A DNA stretch of 64,000 nucleotides from Patiria pectinifera (taxonomy: Eukaryota > Echinodermata > Asteroidea > Valvatida > Asterinidae), in assembly GCA_029964075.1 (NCBI GenBank), contig CM057138.1, forward strand, positions 14,130,932 through 14,194,931, read 5' to 3'. The notes under the pieces are model-generated. The model was not told the DNA's origin. It saw nothing but the letters and a program-made list of their open reading frames with translations, and did no database searches. Every line of letters starts with the position of its first letter. Positions within the stretch are counted from its first letter, which is position 1. A program made the translations under genes and the position numbers. This document shows positions 44,923-57,885 of this stretch, piece after piece.

Positions 44923-46440
44923 TCAGTTCTTGGGGGAGGTTTTTAGCCACCTCATCCCGGGACTGACCTTCCCAGTTGTTTGGACTGACACATGGTTTGA
45001 GTCTGTCGACATGGACAATTTGGGCTTGCCTCCTTGTTTAGGCTGGATTGGAACTGTTACATCCGATAGCTTTGTCAGAATCAGCCATGGCCCTTCCCAC
45101 CTCAACTGGCGTTTGGTGGACATGTGCATTTTCTTTGCTGGGTTGTGAAGCCACACTAGTTGGACTTCCCTTAACCCATGCTCGGATGCCTTTCCGTCAT
45201 AGTTCTTCTTTTGCCTTCGGGCACTTTTCCCGAGACACCCTCTGGCTCTTTTGTGAGCCTCTTGCATGTTACTTCGCAGTCTTTCTGCAAAGTCTACGGT
45301 TTTGTCCTCCTCAATTTCGGGACAACCTGTCACCAAATCTACCGGGATGGTCACTTCCCTTCAAGCATCATTATGTTGGGGGTTTCACCTGTGGACTCAT
45401 GTGGCGTGCACCTATAAGCGAACGTGGCCTTCGCATAGGGTCAATTAGCATCGCCACGATATTGATCAAGGTTTTGTTAAAAATCCCAACCATGCCATCC
45501 GATTTCGGATTGTAGGCGGTTGTTCGAGTTTTTGATATGCCTATAGAATTTGGCACATCTCGCAGAACACACCTGACTCAAAGTTGGTGCCCTGATCGGA
45601 GTGGAGTTCTTGGGGAACCCCAAACCGACACACTATTTCGTTTACCAAATTATGCGCGACTGTGATTGCAGTAGCGTCAAGAAGTGCTAATGCTTCCATC
45701 CACTTAGTGCAGTAGTCGCCAACCACCATCAACACCCATCGGTTACCATTGTCCATTGTGGACAATGGCCCGAGCAAGTCTATTGCTACTCGCTCCATTG
45801 GCACTCCAACTCGGTACTGCTGTAAAGGTGCTAGCCTTCTCTTAGCAGCCGACTTCCTCCTGGCACAGATATTGCAGCCTCGGAGGAAGGACCGCACGTC
45901 TGCAGACTTGCCTGGCCAGAAGTACCTAGCTTTCACTTTGGCCAGAGTTTTACTGACCCCTAAGTGACCACTAAGCTGCCCACCATGCAACTCAGCAATA
46001 ATTTTCTTGCGGAACCTTGGTGACAACACCAATAACCACCGAATGGACTTTCCGTCGACGGACCGTTTATGCAGAACTCCCTCATGGACCTCTAAATGGT
46101 CCAACTGCGACCAATAGGTCTTGCATGCTGCTGATAAGTGGGAAATTGTCTTCCACTCGGGTCGACTTTGACCCTCTTCCTTCAACCTTATGAGCCAACT
46201 CACGGTGTTATCCTTCAACTGGGCTTCTCTTAAAGCACCTTATGACAGGGTTGGTTGGGCAGCAACGTCCCTAACCAAGAACTCACTCCCCATCGGGTAC
46301 TTCACCAGTTGTCTCATATTCTTCATCACGGCCGAGCTGTTTGCATGGCCGTCTGGACATCCCATCAGCATTTCCATGCTTCTTTCCGCTTCTGTGCTCT
46401 ACAACTAAGTCGTATCGAGACAGGATTTCCATTCACTTTG
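44923..46440 (-). pseudogene. Ty3/gypsy RNase H tail and integrase, multiply broken
   Basis: Minus-strand frames in order: an RNase H tail (LVVEHRSGKKHGNADGMSRR, 46425-46260), an integrase zinc-binding HHCC module (GHLGVSKTLAKVKARYFWPG and CNICARRKS), and a catalytic core with the first Asp in AIDLLGPLS and the second in LHSDQGTNFES. The third acidic residue lies in NPKSDGMVGIFNKTL, where the expected Glu is Gly. A C-terminal module follows (RWEGPWLILTKLSDV). Frame breaks lie near 46260, 45545 and 45360. Integration activity is therefore lost. Confidence 0.8.
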
Positions 46441-47335
46441 CCAGCTGACCAGCTGGCCTTTGCTCTGGTCGGACAATGACTTGACCAAGTCAGCCACAGA
46501 TTTCAATGTCCTGGCCTGCTCATTGAGACTTTCCTCTAGAGTCTCTAACCTCTGCTCTGTTACAGAGTCAATTTGGCGGGCTTTCGGTCCAGCAACCTAT
46601 GCTGTTCGACCTTCTCAAAATTCTCAGTCTCCAGGGCAGCCTGGACTGCTTCGTCCAAAGTTTTTGGACGGGCTCTGTTGATGCCCTCTCTAATCGAGTG
46701 GCTGTCAACGGCATCTACGAAGTGGTTCTTTGCCAACTTCTCTCGAGCTTCTTCCTGTATTTCAGGGTATGCTCGCACCGTTAACTCGTGGATTGCTTGC
46801 CCTAATTCTAGCAATCCCTCTTTCTGCTTCTGGCGCCGGTGTTAAGCTCAACGAGATTATTTTCACTCTGTCGAGCTGACCCAAACCTACGCTCAAGCAA
46901 CTTGACCAGCGCACTGTACGTGTGCTTTTGACCCGAGTCGCCCATCCCCCACCAACCGTTGAGAATCCCCTTGCAAGCTAGCGGATAACCACTTCGCCGC
47001 TTGCTCTTCGCTCCACTGGTTTACCTCACGGCATGACTCAAAATGGCCGGATTACTCCTTCCAGAGCACTTTCCCACTTTACCGGTCAGGGGTTATGTTT
47101 GGCCTACGATTTGGTGGCCCTACACTTCCCTTCAAACCTAAGTCGCCATGGACACGTGTCTCTCCTTTTATTGGCCAAGGACCTACTGACAGGCCGTCCA
47201 CTCTTTCAGCCGAACTGCTGTCTTTCGCCTCTACTGGTCGAGTTGCGAAACTTAGCAGATCGCTGTGCACTTGTGTAGTTCACCTTTTCCCTATCACGAT
47301 CGAACGGGTTATTACTTGGCTTACCCTGTTCTGTC
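46441..47335 (-). pseudogene. Ty3/gypsy gag remnant fused to RNase H by deletion
   Basis: Minus-strand frames read LGQAIHELTVRAYPEIQEEA, then HFVDAVDSHSIREGIN and ARPKTLDEAVQAALETENFE, a Gag capsid-like pattern. One frame change follows, to LETLEESLNEQARTLKSVAD. Within about 20 bp the sequence passes to the end of RNase H, so the nucleocapsid, protease and most of reverse transcriptase are missing. Upstream Gag-like sequence extends to about 47335. ACCAATGTTGG at the edge abuts the HYR exon remnant. Confidence 0.65.
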
Positions 47336-47391
47336 ACCAATGTTGGTGGTTGCATGGCATCAGCATACTTCACGTTCGATGTAATCGGTAA
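47336..47391 (+). pseudogene. Truncated HYR exon, copy 0
   Basis: Only the last ~55 bp of an HYR exon remain (GGTGGTTGCATGGCATCAGC through GATGTAATCG) followed by the usual gtaagatt donor. The 5' part is replaced by the gypsy element, whose minus-strand 5' end lies directly adjacent. Confidence 0.8.
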
Positions 47392-48344
47392 GATTTTATT
47401 TGTAATTGACACCTTTGGAAATATGATTGAATTAAACTCATATTTTTTTCTGAATTTCTTTGAATTTTTCAGATTCTAGCAATTTGATATAAGTTGAATC
47501 TTATGACACTAGATGATACCCTTAATTGCACAAGCTTCCTTAACACCCAATTTACCATGCCAATCTTCCAATCTTTTCAATTTGGATGGTGACATATTGA
47601 TTGAAATTATTCACAAAACATGTTCATGATGTAAACATAAGTATGGTGCAGTGTACTTGAACTTCTTACTCTGTTAATTGATTTCGACATGGCATTAATA
47701 AAAATATGCCAAAAAAGTCCTCAAACAATATCAAAATATTCACTGAAATTGCTTCATTCGGATTTTTTTGGGGGGAACAATTGCATATTAAAAAGGAAAT
47801 CTTTCAATTAGAAGTATGTATAGTATTATTGCATGGATCATTTATTGAAGTCAACCCGATTTGTTTTCGAAAGTTCTTTGCATTGTTTAGAGGCCAGCAT
47901 TTTGATAAAAGATGGATCTTTTGAGACTAGGTGTTACACTTAAATGTACCTGCTTCATCGCCCAATTTACCATGCAAATCTTCCAATCTTTTCAATTTGG
48001 CCGGTGAAACATTGATTGAAATTAGAAACAAATTATGTTCATGAATGTAAATATCCGTATGCAGCAGTCTCGTGTACTTGAACTTGTTACTTTTTAAATT
48101 GATTTCGACATGGAACAAAAGTTTAGGCCAAGAAGCCCTCAATATCAAATTAATCACTTCATAATAACATCATCCTGAAATGTTTTATGGGAACACAGTC
48201 AATTTCACTTTAAAATGAATCTTTTCAATTGAAGTTCCTATTTTATTACTGAATATATCATTTAATCAATAGAGCTATTTGATGATTTGGAATGTAATTA
48301 TGTTGTAGGAATAATAAGTGGCGATTGTATTTTTTGCTTCACAG
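47392..48344 (+). repeat. Diverged 5' array units, one without an exon
   Basis: The intron after copy 0 runs to about 47850, more diverged than the others. It then jumps from the end-of-intron motif (ATCATTTA) straight to AAGTCAACCCGATTTG, which normally follows the exon. About 340 bp including one whole exon are missing relative to neighbouring units. Confidence 0.75.
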
Positions 48345-48599
48345 CAACACCCGTATTGACCGTGCCGACTGTTGGTGACGAGTGCATTGCACCGGGGGAA
48401 GCATCAATTCCAGTGGCATGGGATCAAGTGAGCGCAACCAACTCAGATGGTCAAGCAATAACTTGTACGGATGATGCAGGGGGAGACAGTGTAACAGTCA
48501 CAGGAGGAGACTTTCCAGTAGGCTCTCATAATGTAACCTGCACTGTGACCAATGATGGTGGTTGCACGGCATCAGCATACTTCACCTTCGATGTAATCG
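48345..48599 (+). CDS. HYR domain exon 1
   Basis: Acceptor ttcacag, donor gtaaga, class 1-1, 85 codons. The domain runs from TPVLTVPTVGDECIAPG to CTASAYFTFDVIG. FPVGSHNVTCTVTND matches the conserved end of hyalin (HYR) domains, which form Ig-like beta sandwiches in adhesion and matrix proteins. Four cysteines (ECIA, ITCT, NVTC, GGCT) are shared by all intact copies. NVT is an N-glycosylation sequon. Variants here: SIPVAW, GGDSV. Confidence 0.9.
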
Positions 48600-49141
48600 G
48601 TAAGATTCTAATTGTAATTGACACCCTTTGAAATATGATTTAAGTCAACCCGATTTGTTTTCGAAAGTTCTTTGCATTGTTTAGAGGCCAACATCTTGAT
48701 AAAAGATGGATCTTTTGAGACTAGGTATTACACTTAATTGTACCTGCTTCATCGCCCAATTTACCATGCAAATCTTCCAATCTTTTCAATTTGGCCGGTG
48801 AAACATTGATTGAAATTAGTCACAAATTATGTTCATGAATGTAAATATCCGTATGCAGCAGTCTAGTGTACTTGAACTTGTTACTTTTTCAATTGATTTC
48901 GACATGGCACAAAAGTTTAGACCAAGAAGCCCTCAATATCAAATTAATCACTAAATATAACATCATCCTGAAATGTTTTATGGGAACACAGTAAATTTCA
49001 CTTGAAAAATGAATATTTTCAATTGAAGTTCCTATTTTATTACTGAATATATCATTTAATCAATAGATCTATTTGATGATTTGGAATGTAATAATGTTGT
49101 AGGAATAATAAGTGGTGATTTTTTTTAATTTTGCTTCACAG

Positions 49142-49396
49142 CAACACCCGTATTGACCGTGCCGACGGTTGGTGACGAGTGCATTGCACCGGGGGAAGCA
49201 TCAATTCTAGTGTCATGGGATCAAGTGAGCGCAACCAACTCAGATGGTCAAGCAATAACTTGTGCGGATGATGCAGGGGGAACCAGTGTAACAGTCACAG
49301 GAGGAGACTTTCCAGTAGGCTCTCATAATGTAACCTGCACTGTGACCAATGATGGTGGTTGCACGGCATCAGCAAACTTCACCTTCGATGTAATCG
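49142..49396 (+). CDS. HYR domain exon 2
   Basis: Class 1-1, 85 codons. Second subtype: SILVSW, TCADD, GGTSV and SANFTF, where NFT adds a second sequon absent from copy 1. Confidence 0.9.
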
Positions 49397-49934
49397 GTAA
49401 GATTTGATTTGTAATTGACACCCTTTGAAATATTATTTAAGTCAACCCGATTTATTTGCGAAAGTTCTTTGCATTGTTTAGAGGCCAGCATTTGATAAAA
49501 GATGGATCTTTTGAGACTAGGTGTTACACTTAATTGTACCTGCTTCATCGCCCAATTAACCATGCAAATCTTCAAATCTTTTCAATTTGGCCGGTGAAAC
49601 ATTGATTGAAATTAGTCACAAATTATGTTCATGAATGTAAATATCCGTATGCAGCAGTCTAGTGTACTTGAACTTGTTTCGTTTTAAATTGATTTCGACA
49701 TGGCACAGAAAGTTAGGCCAAGAAGCCCTCAATATCAAATTAATCACTTCATAATAACATCATCCTGAAATGTTTTATGGGAACACAGTCAATTTCACTT
49801 TAAAATGAATCTTTTTAATTGAAGTTCCTATTTTATTACTGAATATATCATTTAATCAATAGAGTGATTTGATGATTTGGAATGTAATTATGTTGTAGGA
49901 ATAATAAGTGGCGATTGTATTTTTTGCTTCACAG

Positions 49935-50189
49935 CAACACCCGTTTTGACCGTGCCGACTGTTGGTGACGAGTGCATTGCACCGGGGCAAGCATCAATTC
50001 CAGTGACATGGGATCAAGTGAGCGCAACCAACTCAGATGGTCAAGCAATAACTTGTACGGATGATGCAGGGGGAGACAGTGTAACAGTCACAGGAGGAGA
50101 CTTTCCAGTAGGCTCTCATAATGTAACCTGCACTGTGACCAATGATGGTGGTTGCACGGCATCAGCATACTTCACCTTCGATGTAATCG
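49935..50189 (+). CDS. HYR domain exon 3
   Basis: Class 1-1. First subtype, with APGQASIPVTW, GGDSV and SAYF. Its acceptor side and donor (gtaagattctaatt) match copy 1. It starts the first three-unit block. Confidence 0.9.
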
Positions 50190-50731
50190 GTAAGATTCTA
50201 ATTGTAATTGACACCCTTTGAAATATGATTTAAGTCAACCCGATTTGTTTTCGAAAGTTCTTTGCATTGTTTAGAGGCCAACATCTTGATAAAAGATGGA
50301 TCTTTTGAGACTAGGTATTACACTTAATTGTACCTGCTTCATCGCCCAATTTACCATGCAAATCTTCCAATCTTTTCAATTTGGCCGGTGAAACATTGAT
50401 TGAAATTAGTCACAAATTATGTTCATGAATGTAAATATCCGTATGCAGCAGTCTAGTGTACTTGAACTTGTTACTTTTTCAATTGATTTCGACATGGCAC
50501 AAAAGTTTAGACCAAGAAGCCCTCAATATCAAATTAATCACTAAATATAACATCATCCTGAAATGTTTTATGGGAACTCAGTAAATTTCACTTTAAAAAT
50601 GAATATTTTCAATTGAAGTTCCTATTTTATTACTGAATATATCATTTAATCAATAGATCTATTTGATGATTTGGAATGTAATAATGTTGTAGGAATAATA
50701 AGTGGTGATTTTTTTTAATTTTGCTTCACAG

Positions 50732-50986
50732 CAACACCCGTATTGACCGTGCCGACGGTTGGTGACGAGTGCATTGCACCGGGGGAAGCATCAATTCTAG
50801 TGTCATGGGATCAAGTGAGCGCAACCAACTCAGATGGTCAAGCAATAACTTGTGCGGATGATGCAGGGGGAACCAGTGTAACAGTCACAGGAGGAGACTT
50901 TCCAGTAGGCTCTCATAATGTAACCTGCACTGTGACCAATGATGGTGGTTGCACGGCATCAGCAAACTTCACCTTCGGTGTAATCG
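50732..50986 (+). CDS. HYR domain exon 4
   Basis: Class 1-1. Second subtype (SILVSW, TCADD, SANF); Asp to Gly change in FTFGVIG. Confidence 0.9.
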
Positions 50987-51528
50987 GTAAGATTTGATTT
51001 GTAATTGACACCCTTTGAAATATTATTTAAGTCAACCCGATTTATTTGCGAAAGTTCTTTGCATTGTTTAGAGGCCAGCATTTGATAAAAGATGGATCTT
51101 TTGAGACTAGGTGTTACACTTAATTGTACCTGCTTCATCGCCCAATTTACCATGCAAATCTTCCAATCTTTTCAATTTGGCCGGTGAAACATTGATTGAA
51201 ATTAGTCACAAATTATGTTCATGAATGTAAATATCCGTATGCAGCAGTCTCGTGTACTTGAACTTGTTACTTTTTAAATTGATTTCGACATGGCACAAAA
51301 GTTTAGGCCAAGAAGCCCTCAATATCAAATTAATCACTTCATAATAACATCATCCTGAAATGTTTTATGGGAACACAGTCAATTTCACTTTAAAATGAAT
51401 CTTTTTAATTGAAGTTCCTATTTTATTACTGAGTATATCATTTAATCAATAGAGCTATTTGATGATTTGGAATGTAATTATGTTGTAGGAATAATAAGTG
51501 GTGATTTTTTTTTAATTTTGCTTCACAG

Positions 51529-51783
51529 CAATACCCGTATTGACCGTGCCGACGGTTGGTGACGAGTGCATTGCACCGGGGGAAGCATCAATTCTAGTGT
51601 CATGGGATCAAGTGAGCGCAACCAACTCAGATGGTCAAGCAATAACTTGTGCGGATGATGCAGGGGGAACCAGTGTAACAGTCACAGGAGGAGACTTTCC
51701 AGTAGGCTCTCATAATGTAACCTGCACTGTGACCAATGATGGTGGTTGCACGGCATCAGCAAACTTCACCTTCGATGTAATCG
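51529..51783 (+). CDS. HYR domain exon 5
   Basis: Class 1-1. Second subtype, beginning AIPVL instead of ATPVL; SANF sequon present. Confidence 0.9.
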
Positions 51784-52321
51784 GTAAGATTTGATTTGTA
51801 ATTGACACCCTTTGAAAAATTATTTAAGTCAACCCGATTTATTTGCGAAAGTTCTTTGCATTGTTTAGAGGCCAGCATTTGATAAAAGATGGATCTTTTG
51901 AGACTAGGTGTTACACTTAATTGTACCTGCTTCATCGCCCAATTTACCATGCAAATCTTCCAATCTTTTCAATTTGGCCGGTGAAACATTGATTGAAATT
52001 AGTCACAAATTATGTTCATGAATGTAAATATCCGTATGCAGCAGTATCGTGTACTTGAACTTGTTACTTTTTAAATTGATTTCGACATGGAACAAAAGTT
52101 TAGGCCAAGAAGCCCTCAATATCAAATTAATCACTTCATAATAACATCATCCTGAAATGTTTTATGGGAACACAGTCAATTTCACTTTAAAATGAATCTT
52201 TTCAATTGAAGTTCCTATTTTATTACTGAATATATCATTTAATCAATAGAGCTATTTGATGATTTGGAATGTAATTATGTTGTAGGAATAATAAGTGGCG
52301 ATTGTATTTTTTGCTTCACAG

Positions 52322-52576
52322 CAACACCCGTATTGACCGTGCCGACTGTTGTTGACTAGTGCATTGCACAGTTTCAAGCATCAATTCCAGTGACATGGTA
52401 TCAAGTGAGCGCAACCAACTCATATGGTCGCGCAATAACTTGTACGGATGATGCAGGGAGAGACAGTGTAACAGTCACAGGAGGAGACTTTCCAGTAGGC
52501 TCTCATAATGTAACCTGCACTGTGACCAATGATGGTGGTTGCACGGCATCAGCATACTTCACCTTCGATGTAATCG
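52322..52576 (+). pseudogene. HYR domain exon 6, with in-frame stop
   Basis: Full 255 bp and intact splice sites, but GACGAG is GACTAG, a stop 18 codons in. Nearby changes are mostly G to T (GGTGAC to GTTGAC, CGGGG to AGTTT, GGGATC to GGTATC, AGATGG to ATATGG). The rest matches copies 3 and 9. Because the exon is symmetric it could be skipped without a frameshift. Confidence 0.85.
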
Positions 52577-53118
52577 GTAAGATTCTAATTGTAATTGACA
52601 CCCTTTGAAATATGATTTAAGTCAACCCGATTTGTTTTCGAAAGTTCTTTGCATTGTTTAGAGGCCAACATCTTGATAAAAGATGGATCTTTTGAGACTA
52701 GGTATTACACTTAATTGTACCTGCTTCATCGCCCAATTTACCATGCAAATCTTCCAATCTTTTCAATTTGGCCGGTGAAACATTGATTGAAATTAGTCAC
52801 AAATTATGTTCATGAATGTAAATATCCGTATGCAGCAGTCTAGTGTACTTGAACTTGTTACTTTTTCAATTGATTTCGACATGGCACAAAAGTTTAGACC
52901 AAGAAGCCCTCAATATCAAATTAATCACTAAATATAACATCATCCTGAAATGTTTTATGGGAACACAGTAAATTTCACTTTAAAAATGAATATTTTCAAT
53001 TGAAGTTCCTATTTTATTACTGAATATATCATTTAATCAATAGAGCTATTTGATGATTTGGAATGTAATAATGTTGTAGGAATAATAAGTGGTGATTTTT
53101 TTTAATTTTGCTTCACAG

Positions 53119-53373
53119 CAACACCCGTATTGACCGTGCCGACGGTTGGTGACGAGTGCATTGCACCGGGGGAAGCATCAATTCTAGTGTCATGGGATCA
53201 AGTGAGCGCAACCAACTCAGATGGTCAAGCAATAACTTGTGCGGATGATGCAGGGGGAACCAGTGTAACAGTCACAGGAGGAGACTTTCCAGTAGGCTCT
53301 CATAATGTAACCTGCACTGTGACCAATGATGGTGGTTGCACGGCATCAGCAAACTTCACCTTCGATGTAATCG
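53119..53373 (+). CDS. HYR domain exon 7
   Basis: Class 1-1. Second subtype, translation identical to copy 2. Confidence 0.9.
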
Positions 53374-53915
53374 GTAAGATTTGATTTGTAATTGACACCC
53401 TTTGAAATATTATTTAAGTCAACCCGATTTATTTGCGAAAGTTCTTTGCATTGTTTAGAGGCCAGCATTTGATAAAAGATGGATCTTTTGAGACTAGGTG
53501 TTACACTTAATTGTACCTGCTTCATCGCCCAATTTACCATGCAAATCTTCCAATCTTTTCAATTTGGCCGGTGAAACATTGATTGAAATTAGTCACAAAT
53601 TATGTTCATGAATGTAAATATCCGTATGCAGCAGTCTCGTGTACTTGAACTTGTTACTTTTTAAATTGATTTCGACATGGCACAAAAGTTTAGGCCAAGA
53701 AGCCCTCAATATCAAATTAATCACTTCATAATAACATCATCCTGAAATGTTTTATGGGAACACAGTCAATTTCACTTTAAAATGAATCTTTTTAATTGAA
53801 GTTCCTATTTTATTACTGAGTATATCATTTAATCAATAGAGCTATTTGATGATTTGGAATGTAATTATGTTGTAGGAATAATAAGTGGTGATTTTTTTTT
53901 AATTTTGCTTCACAG

Positions 53916-54170
53916 CAACACCCGTATTGACCGTGCCGACGGTTGGTGACGAGTGCATTGCACCGGGGGAAGCATCAATTCTAGTGTCATGGGATCAAGT
54001 GAGCGCAACCAACTCAGATGGTCAAGCAATAACTTGTGCGGATGATGCAGGGGGAACCAGTGTAACAGTCACAGGAGGAGACTTTCCAGTAGGCTCTCAT
54101 AATGTAACCTGCACTGTGACCAATGATGGTGGTTGCACGGCATCAGCAAACTTCACCTTCGATGTAATCG
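53916..54170 (+). CDS. HYR domain exon 8
   Basis: Class 1-1. Second subtype, as copy 7; it pairs with copy 5 in the duplicated block. Confidence 0.9.
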
Positions 54171-54708
54171 GTAAGATTTGATTTGTAATTGACACCCTTT
54201 GAAAAATTATTTAAGTCAACCCGATTTATTTGCGAAAGTTCTTTGCATTGTTTAGAGGCCAGCATTTGATAAAAGATGGATCTTTTGAGACTAGGTGTTA
54301 CACTTAATTGTACCTGCTTCATCGCCCAATTTACCATGCAAATCTTCCAATCTTTTCAATTTGGCCGGTGAAACATTGATTGAAATTAGTCACAAATTAT
54401 GTTCATGAATGTAAATATCCGTATGCAGCAGTCTCGTGTACTTGAACTTGTTACTTTTTAAATTGATTTCGACATGGAACAAAAGTTTAGGCCAAGAAGC
54501 CCTCAATATCAAATTAATCACTTCATAATAACATCATCCTGAAATGTTTTATGGGAACACAGTCAATTTCACTTTAAAATGAATCTTTTCAATTGAAGTT
54601 CCTATTTTATTACTGAATATATCATTTAATCAATAGAGCTATTTGATGATTTGGAATGTAATTATGTTGTAGGAATAATAAGTGGCGATTGTATTTTTTG
54701 CTTCACAG

Positions 54709-54963
54709 CAACACCCGTATTGACCGTGCCGACTGTTGGTGACGAGTGCATTGCACCGGGGGAAGCATCAATTCCAGTGGCATGGGATCAAGTGAGCGCA
54801 ACCAACTCAGATGGTCAAGCAATAACTTGTACGGATGATGCAGGGAGAGACAGTGTAACAGTCACAGGAGGAGACTTTCCAGTAGGCTCTCATAATGTAA
54901 CCTGCACTGTGACCAATGATGCTGGTTGCACGGCATCAGCATACTTCACCTTCGATGTAATCG
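54709..54963 (+). CDS. HYR domain exon 9
   Basis: Class 1-1. First subtype with AGRDSV and TNDAGC variants; the AGRDSV change is shared with the broken copy 6. Confidence 0.9.
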
Positions 54964-55505
54964 GTAAGATTCTAATTGTAATTGACACCCTTTGAAATAT
55001 GATTTAAGTCAACCCGATTTGTTTTCGAAAGTTCTTTGCATTGTTTAGAGGCCAACATGTTGATAAAAGATGGATCTTTTGAGACTAGGTATTACACTTA
55101 ATTGTACCTACTTCATCACGCAATTTACCATGCAAATCTTCCAATCTTTTCAATTTGGCCGGTGAAACATTGATTGAAATTAGTCACAAATTATGTTCAT
55201 GAATGTAAATATCCGTATGCAGCAGACTAGTGTACTTGAACTTGTTACTTTTTCAATTGATTTCGACATGGAACAAAAGTTTAGACCAAGAAGCCATCAA
55301 TATCAAATTAATCACTAAGTATAACATCATCCTGAAATGTTTTATGGGAACACAGTAAATTTCACTTTAAAAATGAATATTTTCAATTGAAGTTCCTATT
55401 TTATTATTGAATATATCATTTAATCAATAGATCTATTTGATGATTTGGAATGTAATTATGTTGTAGGAATAATAAGTGGTGATTTTTTTTAATTTTGCTT
55501 CACAG

Positions 55506-55760
55506 CAACACCCGTATTGACCGTGCCGACGGTTGGTGACGAGTGCATTGCACCGGGGGAAGCATCAATTCTAGTGGCATGGGATCAAGTGAGCGCAACC
55601 AACTCAGATGGTCAAGCAATAACTTGTACGGATGATGCAGGGGGAACCAGTGTAACAGTCACAGGAGGAGACTTTCCAGTAGGCTCTCATAATGTAACCT
55701 GCACTGTGACCAATGATGGTGGTTGCACGGCATCATCATACTTCACCTTCGATGTAATCG
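55506..55760 (+). CDS. HYR domain exon 10
   Basis: Class 1-1. Hybrid: SILVAW, TCTDD, GGTSV, SSYF. It starts the second three-unit block. Confidence 0.9.
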
Positions 55761-56299
55761 GTAAGATTTGATTTGTAATTGACACCCTTTGAAATATGAT
55801 TTAAGTCAACCCGATTTGTTTTCGAAAGTTCTTTGCATTGTTTAGAGGCCAGCATTTTGATAAAAGATGGATCTTTTGAGACTAGGTGTTACACTTAATT
55901 GTACCTGCTTCATCGCCCAATTTACCATGCAATTCTTCCAATCTTTTCAATTTGACCGGTGAAACATTGATTGAAATTAGTCACAAATTATGTTCATGAA
56001 TGTAAATATCCGTATGCAGCAGTCTCGTGTACTTGAACTTGTTACTTTTTAAATTGATTTCGACATGTCACAAAAGTTTAGGCCAAGAAGCCCTTAATAT
56101 CAAATTAATCACTTCATAATAACATCATCATGAAATGTTTTATGGGAACACAGTCAATTTCACTTTAAAAAGAATCTTTTCAATTGAAGTTCCTATTTTA
56201 TTACTGAATATATCATTTAATCAATAGAGCTATTTGATGATTTGGAATGTAATTATGTTGTAGGAATAATAAGTGGCGATTGTATTTTTTGCTCCACAG

Positions 56300-56554
56300 C
56301 AACACCCGTATTGACCGTGCCGACTGTTGGTGACGAGTGCATTGCACCGGGGGAAGCATCAATTCCAGTGGCATGGGATCAAGTGAGCGCAACCAACTCA
56401 GATGGTCAAGCAATAACTTGTACGGATGATGCAGGGGGAGACAGTGTAACAGTCACAGGAGGAGACTTTCCAGTAGGCTCTCATAATGTAACCTGCACTA
56501 TGACCAATGATGGTGGTTGCACGGCATCAGCATACTTCACCTTCGAAGTAATCG
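56300..56554 (+). CDS. HYR domain exon 11
   Basis: Class 1-1, acceptor ctccacag. SIPVAW, GGDSV, CTMTND and FTFEVIG. Confidence 0.9.
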
Positions 56555-57092
56555 GTAAGATTTGATTTGTAATTGACACCCTTTGAAATATGATTTAAGT
56601 CAACCCGATTTGTTTTCGAAAGTTCTTTGCATTGTTTAGAGGCCAGCATTTTGATAAAAGATGGATCTTTTGAGACTAGGTGTTACACTTAATTGTATCT
56701 GCTTCATCGCCCAATTTACCATGCAAATCTTCCAATCTTTTCAATTTGGCCGGTGAAACATTGATTGAAATTAGTCACACAATGTGTTCATGAATGTAAA
56801 CATCCGTATGCAGCAGTCTAGTGTACATGAACGTGTTACTTTTTAAATTGATTTTCACATGGCACAAACGTTTAGGCCAAGAAGCCCTTAATATCAAATT
56901 AATCACTTAATATAACATCATCCTGAAATGTTTCATGGAAACACAGTCAATTTCACTTTAAAAATGAATCTTTTCAATTGAAGTTCCTTTTTATTACTGA
57001 ATATATCATTTAATCAATAGAGCTATTTGATGAATTGGAATGTAATTATGTTGTAGGAATAATAAGTGGCGATTGTATTTTTTGCTTCACAG

Positions 57093-57347
57093 CAACACCC
57101 GTATTGACCGTGCCGACGGTTGGTGACGAGTGCATTGCACAGGGGGAAGCATCAATTCTAGTGTCATGGGATCAAGTGAGCGCAACCAACTCAGATGGTC
57201 AAGCAATAACTTGTACGGATGATGCAGGGGGAACCAGTGTAACAGTCACAGGAGGAGACTTTCCAGTAGGCTCTCATAATGTAACCTGCACTGTGACCAA
57301 TGATGGTGGTTGCACGGCATCAGCAAACTTCACCTTCGATGTAATCG
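57093..57347 (+). CDS. HYR domain exon 12
   Basis: Class 1-1. AQGEASILVSW (Pro to Gln), GGTSV, SANF sequon. Confidence 0.9.
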
Positions 57348-57885
57348 GTAAGATTTGATTTGTAATTGACACCCTTTGAAATATTATTTAAGTCAATCCG
57401 ATTTATTTGCGAAAGTTCTTTGCATTGTTTAGCGGCCAGCATTTGATAAAAGATGGATCTTTTGAGACTAGGTGTTACACTTAATTGTACCTGCTTCATC
57501 GCCCAATTTACCATGCAAATCTTCCAATCTTTTCAATTTGGCCGGTGAAACATTGATTGAAATTAGTCACAAAATGTGTTCATGAATGTAAACATCCGTA
57601 TGTAGCAGTCTAGTGTACATGAACGTGTTACTTTTTAAATTGATTTTCACATGGCACAAATGTTAAGGCCAAGAAGCCCTTAATATCAAATTAATCACTT
57701 AATATAACATCATCCTGAAATGTTTTATGGGAACACAGTCAATTTCACTTTAAAAATGAATCTTTTCAATTGAAGTTCCTATTTTATTACTGAATATATC
57801 ATTTAATCAATAGAGCTATTTGATGATTTGGAATGTAATTATGTTGTAGGAATAATAAGTGGCGATTGTATTTTTTGCTCCACAG

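Noticed and set aside
48287-48631. Longer HYR ORFs that begin MECNYVVG in the preceding intron
   Set aside because: The extension is intron read-through ahead of a strong ttcacag acceptor; the real exon starts at the acceptor.
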